This document shows positions 1 through 7,976 of a stretch of DNA of 20,368 nt, one piece after another. The DNA is from Syntrophaceae bacterium UBA2208. Its GTDB lineage: Bacteria; Desulfobacterota; BSN033; UBA1163. How positions within the stretch are numbered: the first letter of the stretch is position 1; every line of letters begins with the position of its first letter. The notes under the pieces were generated by a model. That model ran no database searches, was not told the origin of the DNA, and was given only the letters and a program-made list of their open reading frames with translations. Location of the stretch: assembly GCA_002327885.1 (NCBI GenBank), contig DCUS01000212.1, forward strand, positions 10,739 to 31,106. The letters run 5' to 3'. Made by a program: the position numbers and the translations under genes.

Positions 1-46
1 GCCTTGTAGGCGGGGTTCTTTACTTGGTTCATTTTAGGAAGCTCCG

Positions 47-934
47 ATGGATCAATGGCAGGATCAGTTTCTTCATTACCTCATCGTTGAAAAAGGACTC
101 TCCAAAAATACGATTGAGGCCTACGGTCATGGGTTGAGTCGATTTTTAAATTATCTGAAGCAGAAGGGGGTTGGAGAAATCGGGGAGATTGGCAAGTTCC
201 ATGTCAGAGGATTTCTCCTTTCACTGAGGAAAAGGAGTCTTTCCCCCCGGACCATCGTGAGAAATTTAGTTGTCATTCGTACCTTTTTCAGATTTTTGAT
301 TCAGGAGGGAATTCTGGAGGCAAATCCTGTTGAAAATTTGGAATCCCCTAAGGTTGAAAAAAACCTTCCGGAAATATTGACCCTGAATGAAATTGAGCAA
401 CTATTGGAGGGGCCTGATCTTCGGACCCCCCTGGGCAAGAGGGATCGGGCAATGTTGGAAATGCTCTATGCTACAGGGATGAGGGTATCCGAACTCACTC
501 AGCTTCCAGCCCATCAGGTCAACCTGGAAGGAGGATATGTCCTAATCTATGGAAAGGGTTCAAAAGAAAGGATCGTCCCGCTTGGAAGTGAAGCAATGAA
601 GCGGGTCACGCTCTACTTAAAGGAAAGCCGGGGAGTCCTGGCGAAAGGAAAGGACAGTCCGTATCTTTTTATCAACCGCTCAGGAAAAGCGATGAGCCGG
701 CAAAGGTTCTGGAAGAGCCTCAAAAATTATGCCCGGAAGGCAGGTCTTCGGAAACGGATCACTCCCCACCTTCTGCGTCATTCTTTTGCCAGCCATCTGC
801 TGGAGAGGGGGGCCGATCTTCGTTCGGTCCAGGTGATGCTTGGCCATGTCGACATCTCCACCACGCAGATCTATACCCATGTGACCGGAGAGCGATTGAA
901 GAAGATCCATCGGCAGCATCACCCGAGAGGCTAA
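47..934 (+). CDS. xerD: Site-specific tyrosine recombinase XerC/XerD
   Basis: This is a cytoplasmic tyrosine recombinase of the Xer type. The family resolves chromosome dimers at dif sites at the division septum, acting as a XerC/XerD pair. The 295 residues match the usual family length. An N-terminal SAM-like core-binding domain (about 1–95) precedes the catalytic domain (about 105–285). All catalytic residues are visible: R146 in ATGMRVSEL, K170 in YGKG, H241 and R244 in HLLRHSFASH, H267 in LGH, and nucleophile Y276 in IYTHV. The ATG has an AGGA ribosome binding site at 36–39. Being a single chromosomal copy next to tRNA-processing and scpA genes, it is more likely a housekeeping Xer than a mobile-element integrase. 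Whether it is XerC or XerD cannot be settled from the sequence alone. Confidence 0.93.
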   Translation: MDQWQDQFLHYLIVEKGLSKNTIEAYGHGLSRFLNYLKQKGVGEIGEIGKFHVRGFLLSLRKRSLSPRTIVRNLVVIRTFFRFLIQEGILEANPVENLESPKVEKNLPEILTLNEIEQLLEGPDLRTPLGKRDRAMLEMLYATGMRVSELTQLPAHQVNLEGGYVLIYGKGSKERIVPLGSEAMKRVTLYLKESRGVLAKGKDSPYLFINRSGKAMSRQRFWKSLKNYARKAGLRKRITPHLLRHSFASHLLERGADLRSVQVMLGHVDISTTQIYTHVTGERLKKIHRQHHPRG

Positions 935-936
935 GT

Positions 937-1062
937 TTTAAAAATCAATGAAAAATGTTCAATAATCAATTAGCAATGATCAATAGAAAACATAAATACT
1001 CTCGTTTTGCATTGCTCATTGAATATTGGCAATTGACCATTGGCAACTGATAATTTTGTATT
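937..1062. repeat. AT-rich intergenic region with ATTG-type imperfect inverted repeat
   Basis: The 128 bases between xer and the next gene are AT-rich and full of short CAAT/ATTG words. Two 27-base blocks, 959–985 and 1010–1036, are imperfect inverted copies: aligned as reverse complements they agree at 19 of 27 positions by my count, sharing the words ATTG and TCATTG. No open reading frame or clear promoter is visible. It could be a small dispersed intergenic repeat or the remains of one. Confidence 0.5.
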
Positions 1063-3705
1063 ATGGACGTGATCACCACTCATATCAATGCGGATTTTGA
1101 CTCGTTGGCCTCCATGCTGGCGGCGAAGAAACTTTACCCCAATGCGACCTTGGTCTTTCCGGGTTCCCAGGAGCGAAGCCTTCGTGATTTTTTCATTCGC
1201 TCCACCCTCTATGCCTTTGAGGTGGAGCGAATCAAAAATATTGATCTAAAAGAAGTGGAACGACTCATTTTGGTGGACACTCGCCAAATCAGTCGCATCG
1301 GTAAATTTTCCGAAGTCTTATCCAAATCCGATCTGGAAATTCATATCTACGACCATCACCCTCCCTCCCCGGAAGATCTCCATGGTTCCATCGAAGTCAT
1401 TTCGGAGGTTGGAGCCACGGTCACTCTTCTGCTGGATATCCTTCAGAAGAAGGGGATAGAGATTACACCCGATGAAGCGACCGTTATGATGTTGGGGATT
1501 TATGAAGATACCGGAAACCTGACTTTTCCTTCAACCAAGGAAGAAGATTTCAAGGCAGCGGGGTACTTGCTTCGGAAAGGGGCCAACCTCAACATCCTCT
1601 CGAATGTGATCACAAAAGAACTCACAGCAGAACAAGTCTTTTTATTGAATGACCTGATCCAATCCGCCACCCGGTATCATTTCCATGAAATCGATGTGGT
1701 CATCGCTCAGGCTTCCGTGGATCGTTATATTGGCGATATCGCTGTCCTGGTCCATAAATTAAAAGACATGGAAAACCTGGACGTCCTCTTCGTCCTGGTG
1801 AGGATGGAAGACCGAATCTATTTGATTGGAAGGAGCCGCCTTGAAGAAGTGAACGTATCGGAGATTACCGGTGAATTTGGTGGGGGAGGGCATCCCACCG
1901 CCGCCTCTGCCACGGTTAAAGGAGTCACTCTCGTAGAGGCACATGATCGATTGGTTAAAACCTTGAAAGAGTTTGTCAAGCCCCAAAAAGTGGCGAGAGA
2001 TGCGATGGTCTACCCGGTCAAAAGTATCGGACCGGACCTCACCCTGGAAGAGGCGGATGAAGTACTTGCCCGATACAACCTGAACATCCTCCCCGTCCTT
2101 CATGACGGAAAAGTAATCGGTTTAATTTCCAAGCAAGTGGTGGAGAAGGCGATGTATCATGGGTTAAAAACATCTCTGGTGCGGGAATATATGACCACCG
2201 AGTTCTCAGTGGTTTCTCCCGATACGCCTTTTTCCCGAGTTCAGGAAGTCATCATCGGGCAGAATCAAAGCCTCCTCCCGGTCATTGAAAAGGATCAAAT
2301 GATCGGGGCCATCTCGGCGGGGGATGTGATGCGAACCCTCCAGGAGGAGATGATGAAATCGGAGAAAGGACTTTCGGTTTTCGAGAGCCAGCCCCTTTAT
2401 GTCCGCAAAAAGGTCATCTCCAAGTTCATGAAGGAGCGTCTCCCTGAAAGAATTCACAACATGTTGATCGAATTTGGTAGGGTAGGAGATGAGCTGGGAT
2501 ATTCCGTCTACGCCGTCGGAGGATTTGTCAGGGATCTTCTCTTGAAGGTGGAAAACTTAGATGTGGATGTCGTGGTCGAAGGAGATGGGATTCGTTTTGC
2601 TGAGGAGTTTGAAAAGAAGTTCTCCTGCCGAATCCGAACGCATAAAAAATTCGGGACAGCCATCATCCTTTTTCCGGATCATTTAAAAGTGGATGTTGCC
2701 ACCGCCCGCTGGGAGGTCTACGATTCTCCGGCAGCCTTGCCCACGGTGGAGAGCGCTTCGATCAAAATGGACCTTTACCGGAGAGACTTTACCGTAAATA
2801 CTTTGGCGATTCAACTCAACCCAAAAGCCTTCGGAGAGCTGATCGATTTTTTCGGAGGGGTCAAGGACATCAAGGAAAAGGTGATTCGGGTTCTACACAA
2901 TCTCTCTTTTGTGGAAGATCCCACCCGGGTGTTTCGGGCAATCCGTTTTGAACAGCGTTTCGGATTTCAGATCGGAAAACATACCCAGAATCTGATGAAG
3001 AATGCCCTGAAGGTGGGGTTTTTAGAACGTCTCTCCGGCGGGCGAATCCTCTCCGAGCTCCTCCTGCTTCTTCAGGAAGAAGCTCCTTTTCCAGCTCTTA
3101 AACGGATGAGAGATTTCAATCTCCTCCAACTCCTCCATCCCAACCTGAGGCTGGATGACCAGGCCGAAAGCCTCTTTGAACAAATCCGCCATGTCATCTC
3201 CTGGTTTGACCTCCTTTTTTTGGAAGTACGATACGAACGCTGGCTCATCTATTTTTATGGGCTCATCGACTTATTAAAAGAAGTAGAAATTGAAGAACTT
3301 TGCCAGCGGCTGGCCATGAACGATAAGCTAAAGAGACGGGTGATTGAGGGAAAACTTCAGGGAGACCAAGCCCTCCTTCAAATCTTTTCTTGGATCAATA
3401 CAGACCGAACCCCGAAACGGTCTGAGGTCTATGACGTGCTCGATCCGCTTTCTACCGAATCAAAACTCTTCATGATGGCGAAGACCACACAGATGGCGAC
3501 CCGTCGTTATATTTCCGTGTATTTTACGCAGCTGAAAGACACAAAGCCCCTTTTGAGGGGGGCGGATTTAATCCAAATGGGGATCAAATCAGGGCCTTTT
3601 ATTAAAAAGGCGTTAAGCGGTTTGCTGAAGGCCAGATTGAATGAAGAGGTCATCACACGACAGGATGAGATGGAATATATCACGAGAACCCAGGGGTTGA
3701 ATTGA
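1063..3705 (+). CDS. DHH–CBS–CBS–tRNA nucleotidyltransferase (poly(A) polymerase family) fusion
   Basis: This large fusion belongs to the class II tRNA nucleotidyltransferase/poly(A) polymerase family, whose members add CCA or only the terminal A to tRNA 3' ends. Residues 1–300 form a DHH/DHHA1 phosphoesterase module: H7, D11 and D13 (THINADFDS), DTR at 72–74, DHH at 97–99 and GGGGH at 273–277. Two CBS domains follow (about 310–365 and 375–430). The nucleotidyltransferase head starts near 470 with GGFVRD at 486–491, the metal-binding pair D500/D502 (LDVDVVV), RRDFTVNTLA at 573–582 and EDPTRVFRAIRF at 618–629. Known relatives, such as the Aquifex A-adding enzyme, share this layout, so A-adding activity is likely but inferred; no separate CC-adding enzyme lies in the window. 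No ribosome binding site is seen before the ATG, though the N-terminus fits the family. Confidence 0.9.
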   Translation: MDVITTHINADFDSLASMLAAKKLYPNATLVFPGSQERSLRDFFIRSTLYAFEVERIKNIDLKEVERLILVDTRQISRIGKFSEVLSKSDLEIHIYDHHPPSPEDLHGSIEVISEVGATVTLLLDILQKKGIEITPDEATVMMLGIYEDTGNLTFPSTKEEDFKAAGYLLRKGANLNILSNVITKELTAEQVFLLNDLIQSATRYHFHEIDVVIAQASVDRYIGDIAVLVHKLKDMENLDVLFVLVRMEDRIYLIGRSRLEEVNVSEITGEFGGGGHPTAASATVKGVTLVEAHDRLVKTLKEFVKPQKVARDAMVYPVKSIGPDLTLEEADEVLARYNLNILPVLHDGKVIGLISKQVVEKAMYHGLKTSLVREYMTTEFSVVSPDTPFSRVQEVIIGQNQSLLPVIEKDQMIGAISAGDVMRTLQEEMMKSEKGLSVFESQPLYVRKKVISKFMKERLPERIHNMLIEFGRVGDELGYSVYAVGGFVRDLLLKVENLDVDVVVEGDGIRFAEEFEKKFSCRIRTHKKFGTAIILFPDHLKVDVATARWEVYDSPAALPTVESASIKMDLYRRDFTVNTLAIQLNPKAFGELIDFFGGVKDIKEKVIRVLHNLSFVEDPTRVFRAIRFEQRFGFQIGKHTQNLMKNALKVGFLERLSGGRILSELLLLLQEEAPFPALKRMRDFNLLQLLHPNLRLDDQAESLFEQIRHVISWFDLLFLEVRYERWLIYFYGLIDLLKEVEIEELCQRLAMNDKLKRRVIEGKLQGDQALLQIFSWINTDRTPKRSEVYDVLDPLSTESKLFMMAKTTQMATRRYISVYFTQLKDTKPLLRGADLIQMGIKSGPFIKKALSGLLKARLNEEVITRQDEMEYITRTQGLN

Positions 3706-4445
3706 TGAACGAAAATAACTTGCAGCCGGAGGATAAGTTAAATTACACCTTTCGTCTGGAGGGATTTGAAGGGGCTCTTGACCTCTTGCTTCATCTCATC
3801 CAGAAAAACGAATTGGACATCTTTAATATCCCCATTGCCCTCGTCACAGAACAGTATTTGGAATATCTCCAGTTGATGAAAGTCCTCAACCTGGATACCG
3901 CCGGGGAATATCTCCTAATGGCTTCCACGCTCCTTCATATCAAATCGAGGATGTTGCTCCCAAAATCTTCGGAAGGGGAAGAGGAAAAAGAAGAGGACCC
4001 AAGGGCGGAACTCATTCGAAGGCTTTTGGAGTACCAGAAATATAAACAGGGGGCACTGGAGTTAGAAAAGAGACCCTTATTGGATCGAGATGTTTTCATC
4101 CGGTTGATGCCAGCAGAACCTGAAGAGGCCCCCGAAGAAGAAAAGTTGGAAGTGAACCTTTTAGATCTCATCGAGGCGTTCCGGGAAGTTTTAAAAAGGG
4201 TCAAACCAGAAAGCGTTCATGAAGTCCTCTTGGAACCTGTTAGTGTTGAAGAAAAAATCGAAGAGATACTAATCCTTCTTGAAAAAGAGAACCGAAGCGT
4301 GGCCTTTCATCGCCTTTTTCCTGAGCAGGTCTCGCGAAGGGTGGTGGTCGTTACCTTGCTGGCCATCCTGGAGCTGGTGAAGATGAAACGCATTCGCATC
4401 TTTCAAATGACTCCTTTTGAAACCATTCGTGTGTCACCCGTGTAA
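3705..4445 (+). CDS. scpA: Segregation and condensation protein A
   Basis: ScpA is the kleisin subunit that bridges SMC heads and binds ScpB in the bacterial condensin complex, acting on the nucleoid. The 246 residues match the family. The N-terminus has the typical FEGALDLLLHLIQKNELDI motif and ITEQY-like ALVTEQYLEYL, an acidic linker (EGEEEKEEDPRAE) sits in the middle, and the C-terminus is the winged-helix part ending in ILELVKMKRIRIFQ. I chose the ATG at 3705; a TTG one codon earlier is possible. The ATG overlaps the previous gene's stop by one base (TGATG), so translation is probably coupled. ScpB, normally the next gene, is absent here; sppA follows instead. Confidence 0.9.
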   Translation: MNENNLQPEDKLNYTFRLEGFEGALDLLLHLIQKNELDIFNIPIALVTEQYLEYLQLMKVLNLDTAGEYLLMASTLLHIKSRMLLPKSSEGEEEKEEDPRAELIRRLLEYQKYKQGALELEKRPLLDRDVFIRLMPAEPEEAPEEEKLEVNLLDLIEAFREVLKRVKPESVHEVLLEPVSVEEKIEEILILLEKENRSVAFHRLFPEQVSRRVVVVTLLAILELVKMKRIRIFQMTPFETIRVSPV

Positions 4446-4457
4446 TAGAAATATCCT

Positions 4458-4487
4458 CGCTATGCGCATAGCGCTAAGCGCTTAGCG
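4458..4487. repeat. Twin perfect 16-bp palindromes
   Basis: Two perfect palindromes lie head to tail between scpA and sppA. The first is CGCTATGCGCATAGCG at 4458–4473. The second is CGCTAAGCGCTTAGCG at 4472–4487, overlapping the first by two bases. They differ at only the central positions (TATG/CATA against TAAG/CTTA). No T-run follows, so a factor-independent terminator is not indicated. This could be a REP-like dispersed palindrome or a dyad operator. Confidence 0.7.
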
Positions 4488-4509
4488 TCTTTAAAACAGG
4501 GAGGGATCC

Positions 4510-5394
4510 ATGAAACAAAAACGAATCTTAATCGGGTTGGGTGTGATTGCGGGGCTTCTCGTTTTCTTTTTTGCCCTCCTCTTCTTTATCGGGCGTTATT
4601 CCGGAACAAGACCCGGGAGGTTTGCTTTTGGAGATAAGATCGCCGTCGTCGAGATCAAGGGGGTGATTGCCCAATCCTCCGGGATTATTGATGAACTCCA
4701 GTTCCATCTGGAGGATGAAGGGGTCAAGGCGATCATCCTGAGGATTGATTCGCCAGGAGGAGGCGTTGGGCCATCCCAGGAAATTCATCGCGAGATCTTG
4801 AAAATAAAGTCAAAGAAAAAAGTCGTTACCTCCATGGGTTCGGTGGCCGCCTCCGGAGGCTATTATATTGCCTGCGCCTCTGATCTCATTGTCGCGAATC
4901 CCGGAACGATTACGGGGTCCATCGGGGTTTTGATGCAGTTTTCCAACTTCGAAGAACTCCTTAAAAAAATTGGAGTCAAGGGTGTGGTGCTTAAAAGCGG
5001 TGAGCATAAGGATATCGGCTCCCCTCTGCGTGAGATGACCCCTGAAGAAAAAAGAATCATGCAAGAAGTGCTTGATAATGTTCACCAGCAATTCATCCAG
5101 GCTGTAGCGGAGGGAAGAAAATTGGAATATGCGAAAGTCGTTCAGATCGCCGATGGAAGAATCTTAACAGGAGAACAGGCTAAAAACTTCGGGTTGGTGG
5201 ATAAAATGGGAAATCTTCAGGATACGATTGATATCACGGCCGAGATGGTGGGAATCGAAGGGAAACCCAATGTCCTCTATCCCAAAAAGAAGATTTCTGT
5301 CTGGGAACTTTTAATGAGAGATATGGCTTCGGTCGTAGTCGATGTGCTCAATGAAAAAGGGTATGAATTGAGCTTTCCCATGCAGATTAAATAG
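4510..5394 (+). CDS. sppA: Signal peptide peptidase SppA (membrane-anchored, short form)
   Basis: SppA is a membrane serine protease that degrades signal peptides left after secretion. The 294 residues fit the short single-domain form found in Bacillus rather than the roughly 600-residue tandem form of E. coli. A single N-terminal membrane anchor spans about 6–28; the rest lies outside the cytoplasmic membrane. By analogy with the family, the catalytic serine is S115 in AASGGYY and the general-base lysine is K167 in GEHKDIGS. The SPGG stretch (81–84) and the ADGRILTGEQAKNFGLVD segment are also conserved. The ATG has a strong ribosome binding site (GGGAGGG at 4499–4505). The 3' end overlaps the convergent uracil-DNA glycosylase gene by 8 bases, with no terminator between them. 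Confidence 0.92.
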   Translation: MKQKRILIGLGVIAGLLVFFFALLFFIGRYSGTRPGRFAFGDKIAVVEIKGVIAQSSGIIDELQFHLEDEGVKAIILRIDSPGGGVGPSQEIHREILKIKSKKKVVTSMGSVAASGGYYIACASDLIVANPGTITGSIGVLMQFSNFEELLKKIGVKGVVLKSGEHKDIGSPLREMTPEEKRIMQEVLDNVHQQFIQAVAEGRKLEYAKVVQIADGRILTGEQAKNFGLVDKMGNLQDTIDITAEMVGIEGKPNVLYPKKKISVWELLMRDMASVVVDVLNEKGYELSFPMQIK

Positions 5395-6043
5395 AATTGT
5401 TTAAAAATTCATCGATTTTTTTCATATCCTCCCAGACCTCTCTCTTACGTTCAGGATTTCGCAACAGAAAGGCAGGATGGTAGGTGGGAATCACTTTGAT
5501 TCCTTCAAGATCATAAAACTTCCCGCGAAGGGCGCTAATCTTGGTATCGGTTTTGAGAAGTGTCTGCGCAGAGAAAGTCCCTAAGGCACAGATGATTTTT
5601 GGCCGGATCGCATTAATCTGTTTCGTCAAAAAAGGATTACAGCTCCGGATCTCATCCGGCTCCGGATTTCGATTTTGAGGGGGGCGACATTTGATGATGT
5701 TGGCGATGTAAACCTCCTCTCTGGAAAGATGAATTGATTCAATAATCTTTGTGAGAAGTTGACCGGCTCTCCCGACGAAAGGCCTTCCCTGGACATCTTC
5801 ATCGTACCCCGGGCCCTCTCCGATAAACATCAGGGTCGCCTTTTCATTCCCTTCTCCGAAAACAATCGTCCGCCGTGTTCGGTGAAGCTTGCACCTCTTG
5901 CAATCCCCCAGCTCTTCTCGCACCTCGGCCAACGTTAGAATCCGGGAAGGAGGGGGCGCAACGTGTCCGATTTCGGAAGAGGGAAGGGAGTCAATCCCCA
6001 TCCCCTTAAGATATTCAAGGTAAGCTTTCAGATCGCCGATCAT
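5387..6043 (-). CDS. udg: Uracil-DNA glycosylase, family 4 (iron–sulfur type)
   Basis: The enzyme removes uracil from DNA as the first step of base excision repair. Family 4 members carry a 4Fe–4S cluster. The four expected cysteines are visible: C48 and C51 (DCKRCKLH), then C119 (IKCRPP) and C135 (IRSC). Other family motifs are GEGPGYDED at 75–83, GRPFVGRAGQLL at 86–97, NRNPEPDE, and the C-terminal HPAFLLRNP at 189–197. The 218 residues match the family's usual length, with a slightly longer N-terminus (1–40) that looks like a flexible leader. The ATG is preceded by AGGG. It is transcribed towards sppA and overlaps that gene's end by 8 bases. A promoter-like pair of hexamers lies just upstream (6064–6093), so it may be transcribed separately from the operon behind it. 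Confidence 0.93.
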   Translation of the reverse strand: MIGDLKAYLEYLKGMGIDSLPSSEIGHVAPPPSRILTLAEVREELGDCKRCKLHRTRRTIVFGEGNEKATLMFIGEGPGYDEDVQGRPFVGRAGQLLTKIIESIHLSREEVYIANIIKCRPPQNRNPEPDEIRSCNPFLTKQINAIRPKIICALGTFSAQTLLKTDTKISALRGKFYDLEGIKVIPTYHPAFLLRNPERKREVWEDMKKIDEFLNNSI

Positions 6044-6063
6044 CCCATTTCCCTGATAGGACT

Positions 6064-6098
6064 TAAATATCCTGTTTCGTCTTTCCTTGTCAAGGAAA
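6064..6098 (-). promoter_or_regulatory. Candidate udg promoter overlapping an inverted repeat
   Basis: On the − strand a perfect −35 hexamer TTGACA (6088–6093) is followed, 18 bases on, by TATTTA (6064–6069), about 20 bases before the udg ATG. The −35 sits inside a 17-base inverted repeat at 6082–6098, with 8-base arms TTTCCTTG/CAAGGAAA around one central base. The arms are too close for a hairpin, so an operator is more likely than a terminator. The −10 is weak (3 of 6 matches). Confidence 0.45.
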
Positions 6099-6117
6099 TG
6101 GCCCCCCGTATTACATG

Positions 6118-6822
6118 CTATTTTCTTTCCTTGAGAACCACTTCGTAAGTGGAAGAGATCGGTTTAACGACAGAATCGTTGGGGAAGTAGCCCGAAATAG
6201 AGCACTGCGGGAAAATCAGACTCCGGCGCCCGATCACCGTCCCTGCCTGCAAAAGGCACCCTCCGCTCACGATGGAATCGTCTCCGATGACCGCACCGAA
6301 GAGGACTTGTCCGGTGGGAATCGACTGCGTCACTCCCTCTGAGTTCACACGGATCGCCACCTCTTTCCCGCTTAAACGTCGATTGGCGGTGTGGGTATCT
6401 CCGCCAATTTGAACTTTATTTCCTAACAGGGATGTGAAAAAACAATTGAGGTGCGGGATGTTGGTTCCATTCAAAACCAGAATCTGGCGAGTCTCGGTGC
6501 CGTGTCCGATCATACATTCGTTCCCCACCATGACATGGCCTCGCACATAAGCGCCAGTTCGGACAACGGTATTCTCTCCGATAATGGTGGGACCCCGGAC
6601 GATTGCTCCCCGTTCGATACGACTCCCCTTTCCAACCTGGACCCTTTTAGGTTCTAACCAGGCCCCTTCCTCAATCTCGCCGAGAATTTCCGGCCTAAGG
6701 ATTTTTTCGATAAACGCAGGCAGAGCGGCTATCGCGTCCCAAACATAAGTGATATCTTTGAAGAGGCCGGCCGCCGCATGGTCGGTCAAATCGAAGAATG
6801 CTTCCGGGCTATAAAACTTCAT
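6118..6822 (-). CDS. GlmU-like left-handed beta-helix (hexapeptide repeat) protein
   Basis: This 234-residue protein is a hexapeptide-repeat protein. From about 45 to 220 it shows the spaced I/V-G-x-x-x-V/I pattern of a left-handed parallel beta-helix (for example VGKGSRIERGAIVRGPTIIG and VIGDDSIVSGGCLLQAGTVIG). The middle part, with IPHLNCFFTSLLGNKVQIGG and the following THTANRR, resembles the acetyltransferase half of GlmU-related sugar-nucleotide enzymes. The N-terminal nucleotidyltransferase half is missing and replaced by about 40 residues. Acyl transfer to an amino sugar is therefore plausible but not shown. The ATG overlaps the stop of the upstream BshA-like gene (ATGA) and has GGAG seven bases before it, so the two are translationally coupled. 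A part in modifying the amino-sugar product made by the two upstream enzymes is an inference from context. Confidence 0.75.
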   Translation of the reverse strand: MKFYSPEAFFDLTDHAAAGLFKDITYVWDAIAALPAFIEKILRPEILGEIEEGAWLEPKRVQVGKGSRIERGAIVRGPTIIGENTVVRTGAYVRGHVMVGNECMIGHGTETRQILVLNGTNIPHLNCFFTSLLGNKVQIGGDTHTANRRLSGKEVAIRVNSEGVTQSIPTGQVLFGAVIGDDSIVSGGCLLQAGTVIGRRSLIFPQCSISGYFPNDSVVKPISSTYEVVLKERK

Positions 6823-7976
6823 TGAGGTTCTCCTAACTGACTCTCCACACGTTTGTAGTAATCTTCGTAGAGAGAGACGATCTTTTTTTGATCGAACTTC
6901 AGGGCATGAAGGGCTGCTGCCTCCTTCATTGCCCTGTACTTTTCTTGATCCGACAGAAGATTGACTACAAGGTCAACTGCTGTAGAATAGTCGCCCACAG
7001 CAACGAGGAATCCCGTTTTTCCGTGAATAACGACTTCAGGCAGCCCTCCCGCATTTGAAGCAATCACTGGAACCCCGCATGCCATTCCTTCCAAGGCAGC
7101 CAGACAGAAGCTCTCATACAAACTTGGCATGAGCAAGAGATCTGATTGGGCGATGAGGGGGGCCACATTAGGTCGCAGGCCCCAGAAACAGACGTCCTCC
7201 TCAATTCCTTCCTGTTTAAAAAAGGATTGGATTTTTTCCATTTCCTCTCCGTCTCCGATCAGCCATAATTCTGAGTCCATTCTCGTGTGAATTCCAAGAA
7301 AAATCCGGGCGACGCATTGAAGGTCTTTGATCGGCCTGAAGTTGGAGACATGGGTAATCCTTATTTTTCGTTTTTCTTCATCAACTTTTACGGGAGGATG
7401 GAAAACGGAGAGATCGACGAAATTGGGAATTACCTCGGGGCATGAGGGGAGACCGAACACCCCCGCCGATAGATGGGCATGGTGGAAAGAAACGGAAGTC
7501 AGTCCATCCGTGGCGAAAAGCGCCCTCGCCAGGGAAGGTCCCTTTACCGGATCTCGCCCATGGATGGTCGTATCCGTGCCATGGAGCGTTCCTATTACCG
7601 GTGGTGATCTCTTTCCCAGATGGCGTTTTACATCTTGTACTATAAAGGCAAAGGGGATTGCATAGTGGAAATGGAGGATGTCGAAGTCCTCTTCAGCGAT
7701 TGATTGGAGAAGATGAGACACGAACTTCTGATATTCGTGCTTCGGCCAGTACGTGTAGAGCGAGGCAGGATGAGTCTGGTCATCCTGATCTGCGATGATT
7801 CGATGCAACGTAACTCCGTTGCCCGCATCCCGAAAACCCGGAGGTGCGGTGCGGCTGAAGAGATGAACTTTATGGCCACGGCGGGCCAGCTCAAACGAGA
7901 GCTCTGTTGCAATACGAGTGCTTCCTCCAAAACTGGAATGGCATATCATGGCGATCCGCATGAATTTCTCATCCAT
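6819..7976 (-). CDS. bshA: GT4 glycosyltransferase, BshA-like (N-acetylglucosaminyl malate synthase family)
   Basis: This is a GT-B fold, family 4 glycosyltransferase whose closest recognisable match is BshA. That enzyme joins GlcNAc from UDP-GlcNAc to L-malate in the first step of bacillithiol synthesis. BshA-type signatures are visible: a GGS loop near the start (SSFGGSTRIATELS), LHFHYAIPFA at 101–110, GTLHGTDTTIHGRDP at 129–143, VIPNFVD at 182–188, and the nucleotide-sugar E-x7-E motif at E288/E296 followed by GMACGVPVIAS. The 385 residues fit the family. The next gene upstream is an LmbE-type deacetylase, the partner expected for the second step, which supports the assignment. The first ATG (7976) overlaps that gene's stop by 8 bases. 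An ATG at 7961, starting MRIAMICHS, matches BshA starts better and has GGATGAG before it. No BshC is present, so the final product is uncertain. Confidence 0.78.
   Translation of the reverse strand: MDEKFMRIAMICHSSFGGSTRIATELSFELARRGHKVHLFSRTAPPGFRDAGNGVTLHRIIADQDDQTHPASLYTYWPKHEYQKFVSHLLQSIAEEDFDILHFHYAIPFAFIVQDVKRHLGKRSPPVIGTLHGTDTTIHGRDPVKGPSLARALFATDGLTSVSFHHAHLSAGVFGLPSCPEVIPNFVDLSVFHPPVKVDEEKRKIRITHVSNFRPIKDLQCVARIFLGIHTRMDSELWLIGDGEEMEKIQSFFKQEGIEEDVCFWGLRPNVAPLIAQSDLLLMPSLYESFCLAALEGMACGVPVIASNAGGLPEVVIHGKTGFLVAVGDYSTAVDLVVNLLSDQEKYRAMKEAAALHALKFDQKKIVSLYEDYYKRVESQLGEPQ

Noticed and set aside
47..934. Tyrosine recombinase as the integrase of a mobile element
   Set aside because: No attachment-site repeats, tRNA gene or phage/element genes are nearby; length and neighbours fit housekeeping Xer.
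956..1058. The ATTG-rich repeats as a CRISPR array
   Set aside because: Only two diverged inverted blocks, no regular direct repeats or spacers, and no cas genes.
1759..2103. 114-residue open frame on the − strand
   Set aside because: It is antisense to the DHHA1/CBS part of the fusion gene, whose motifs are intact; no domain was recognised in the antisense product.
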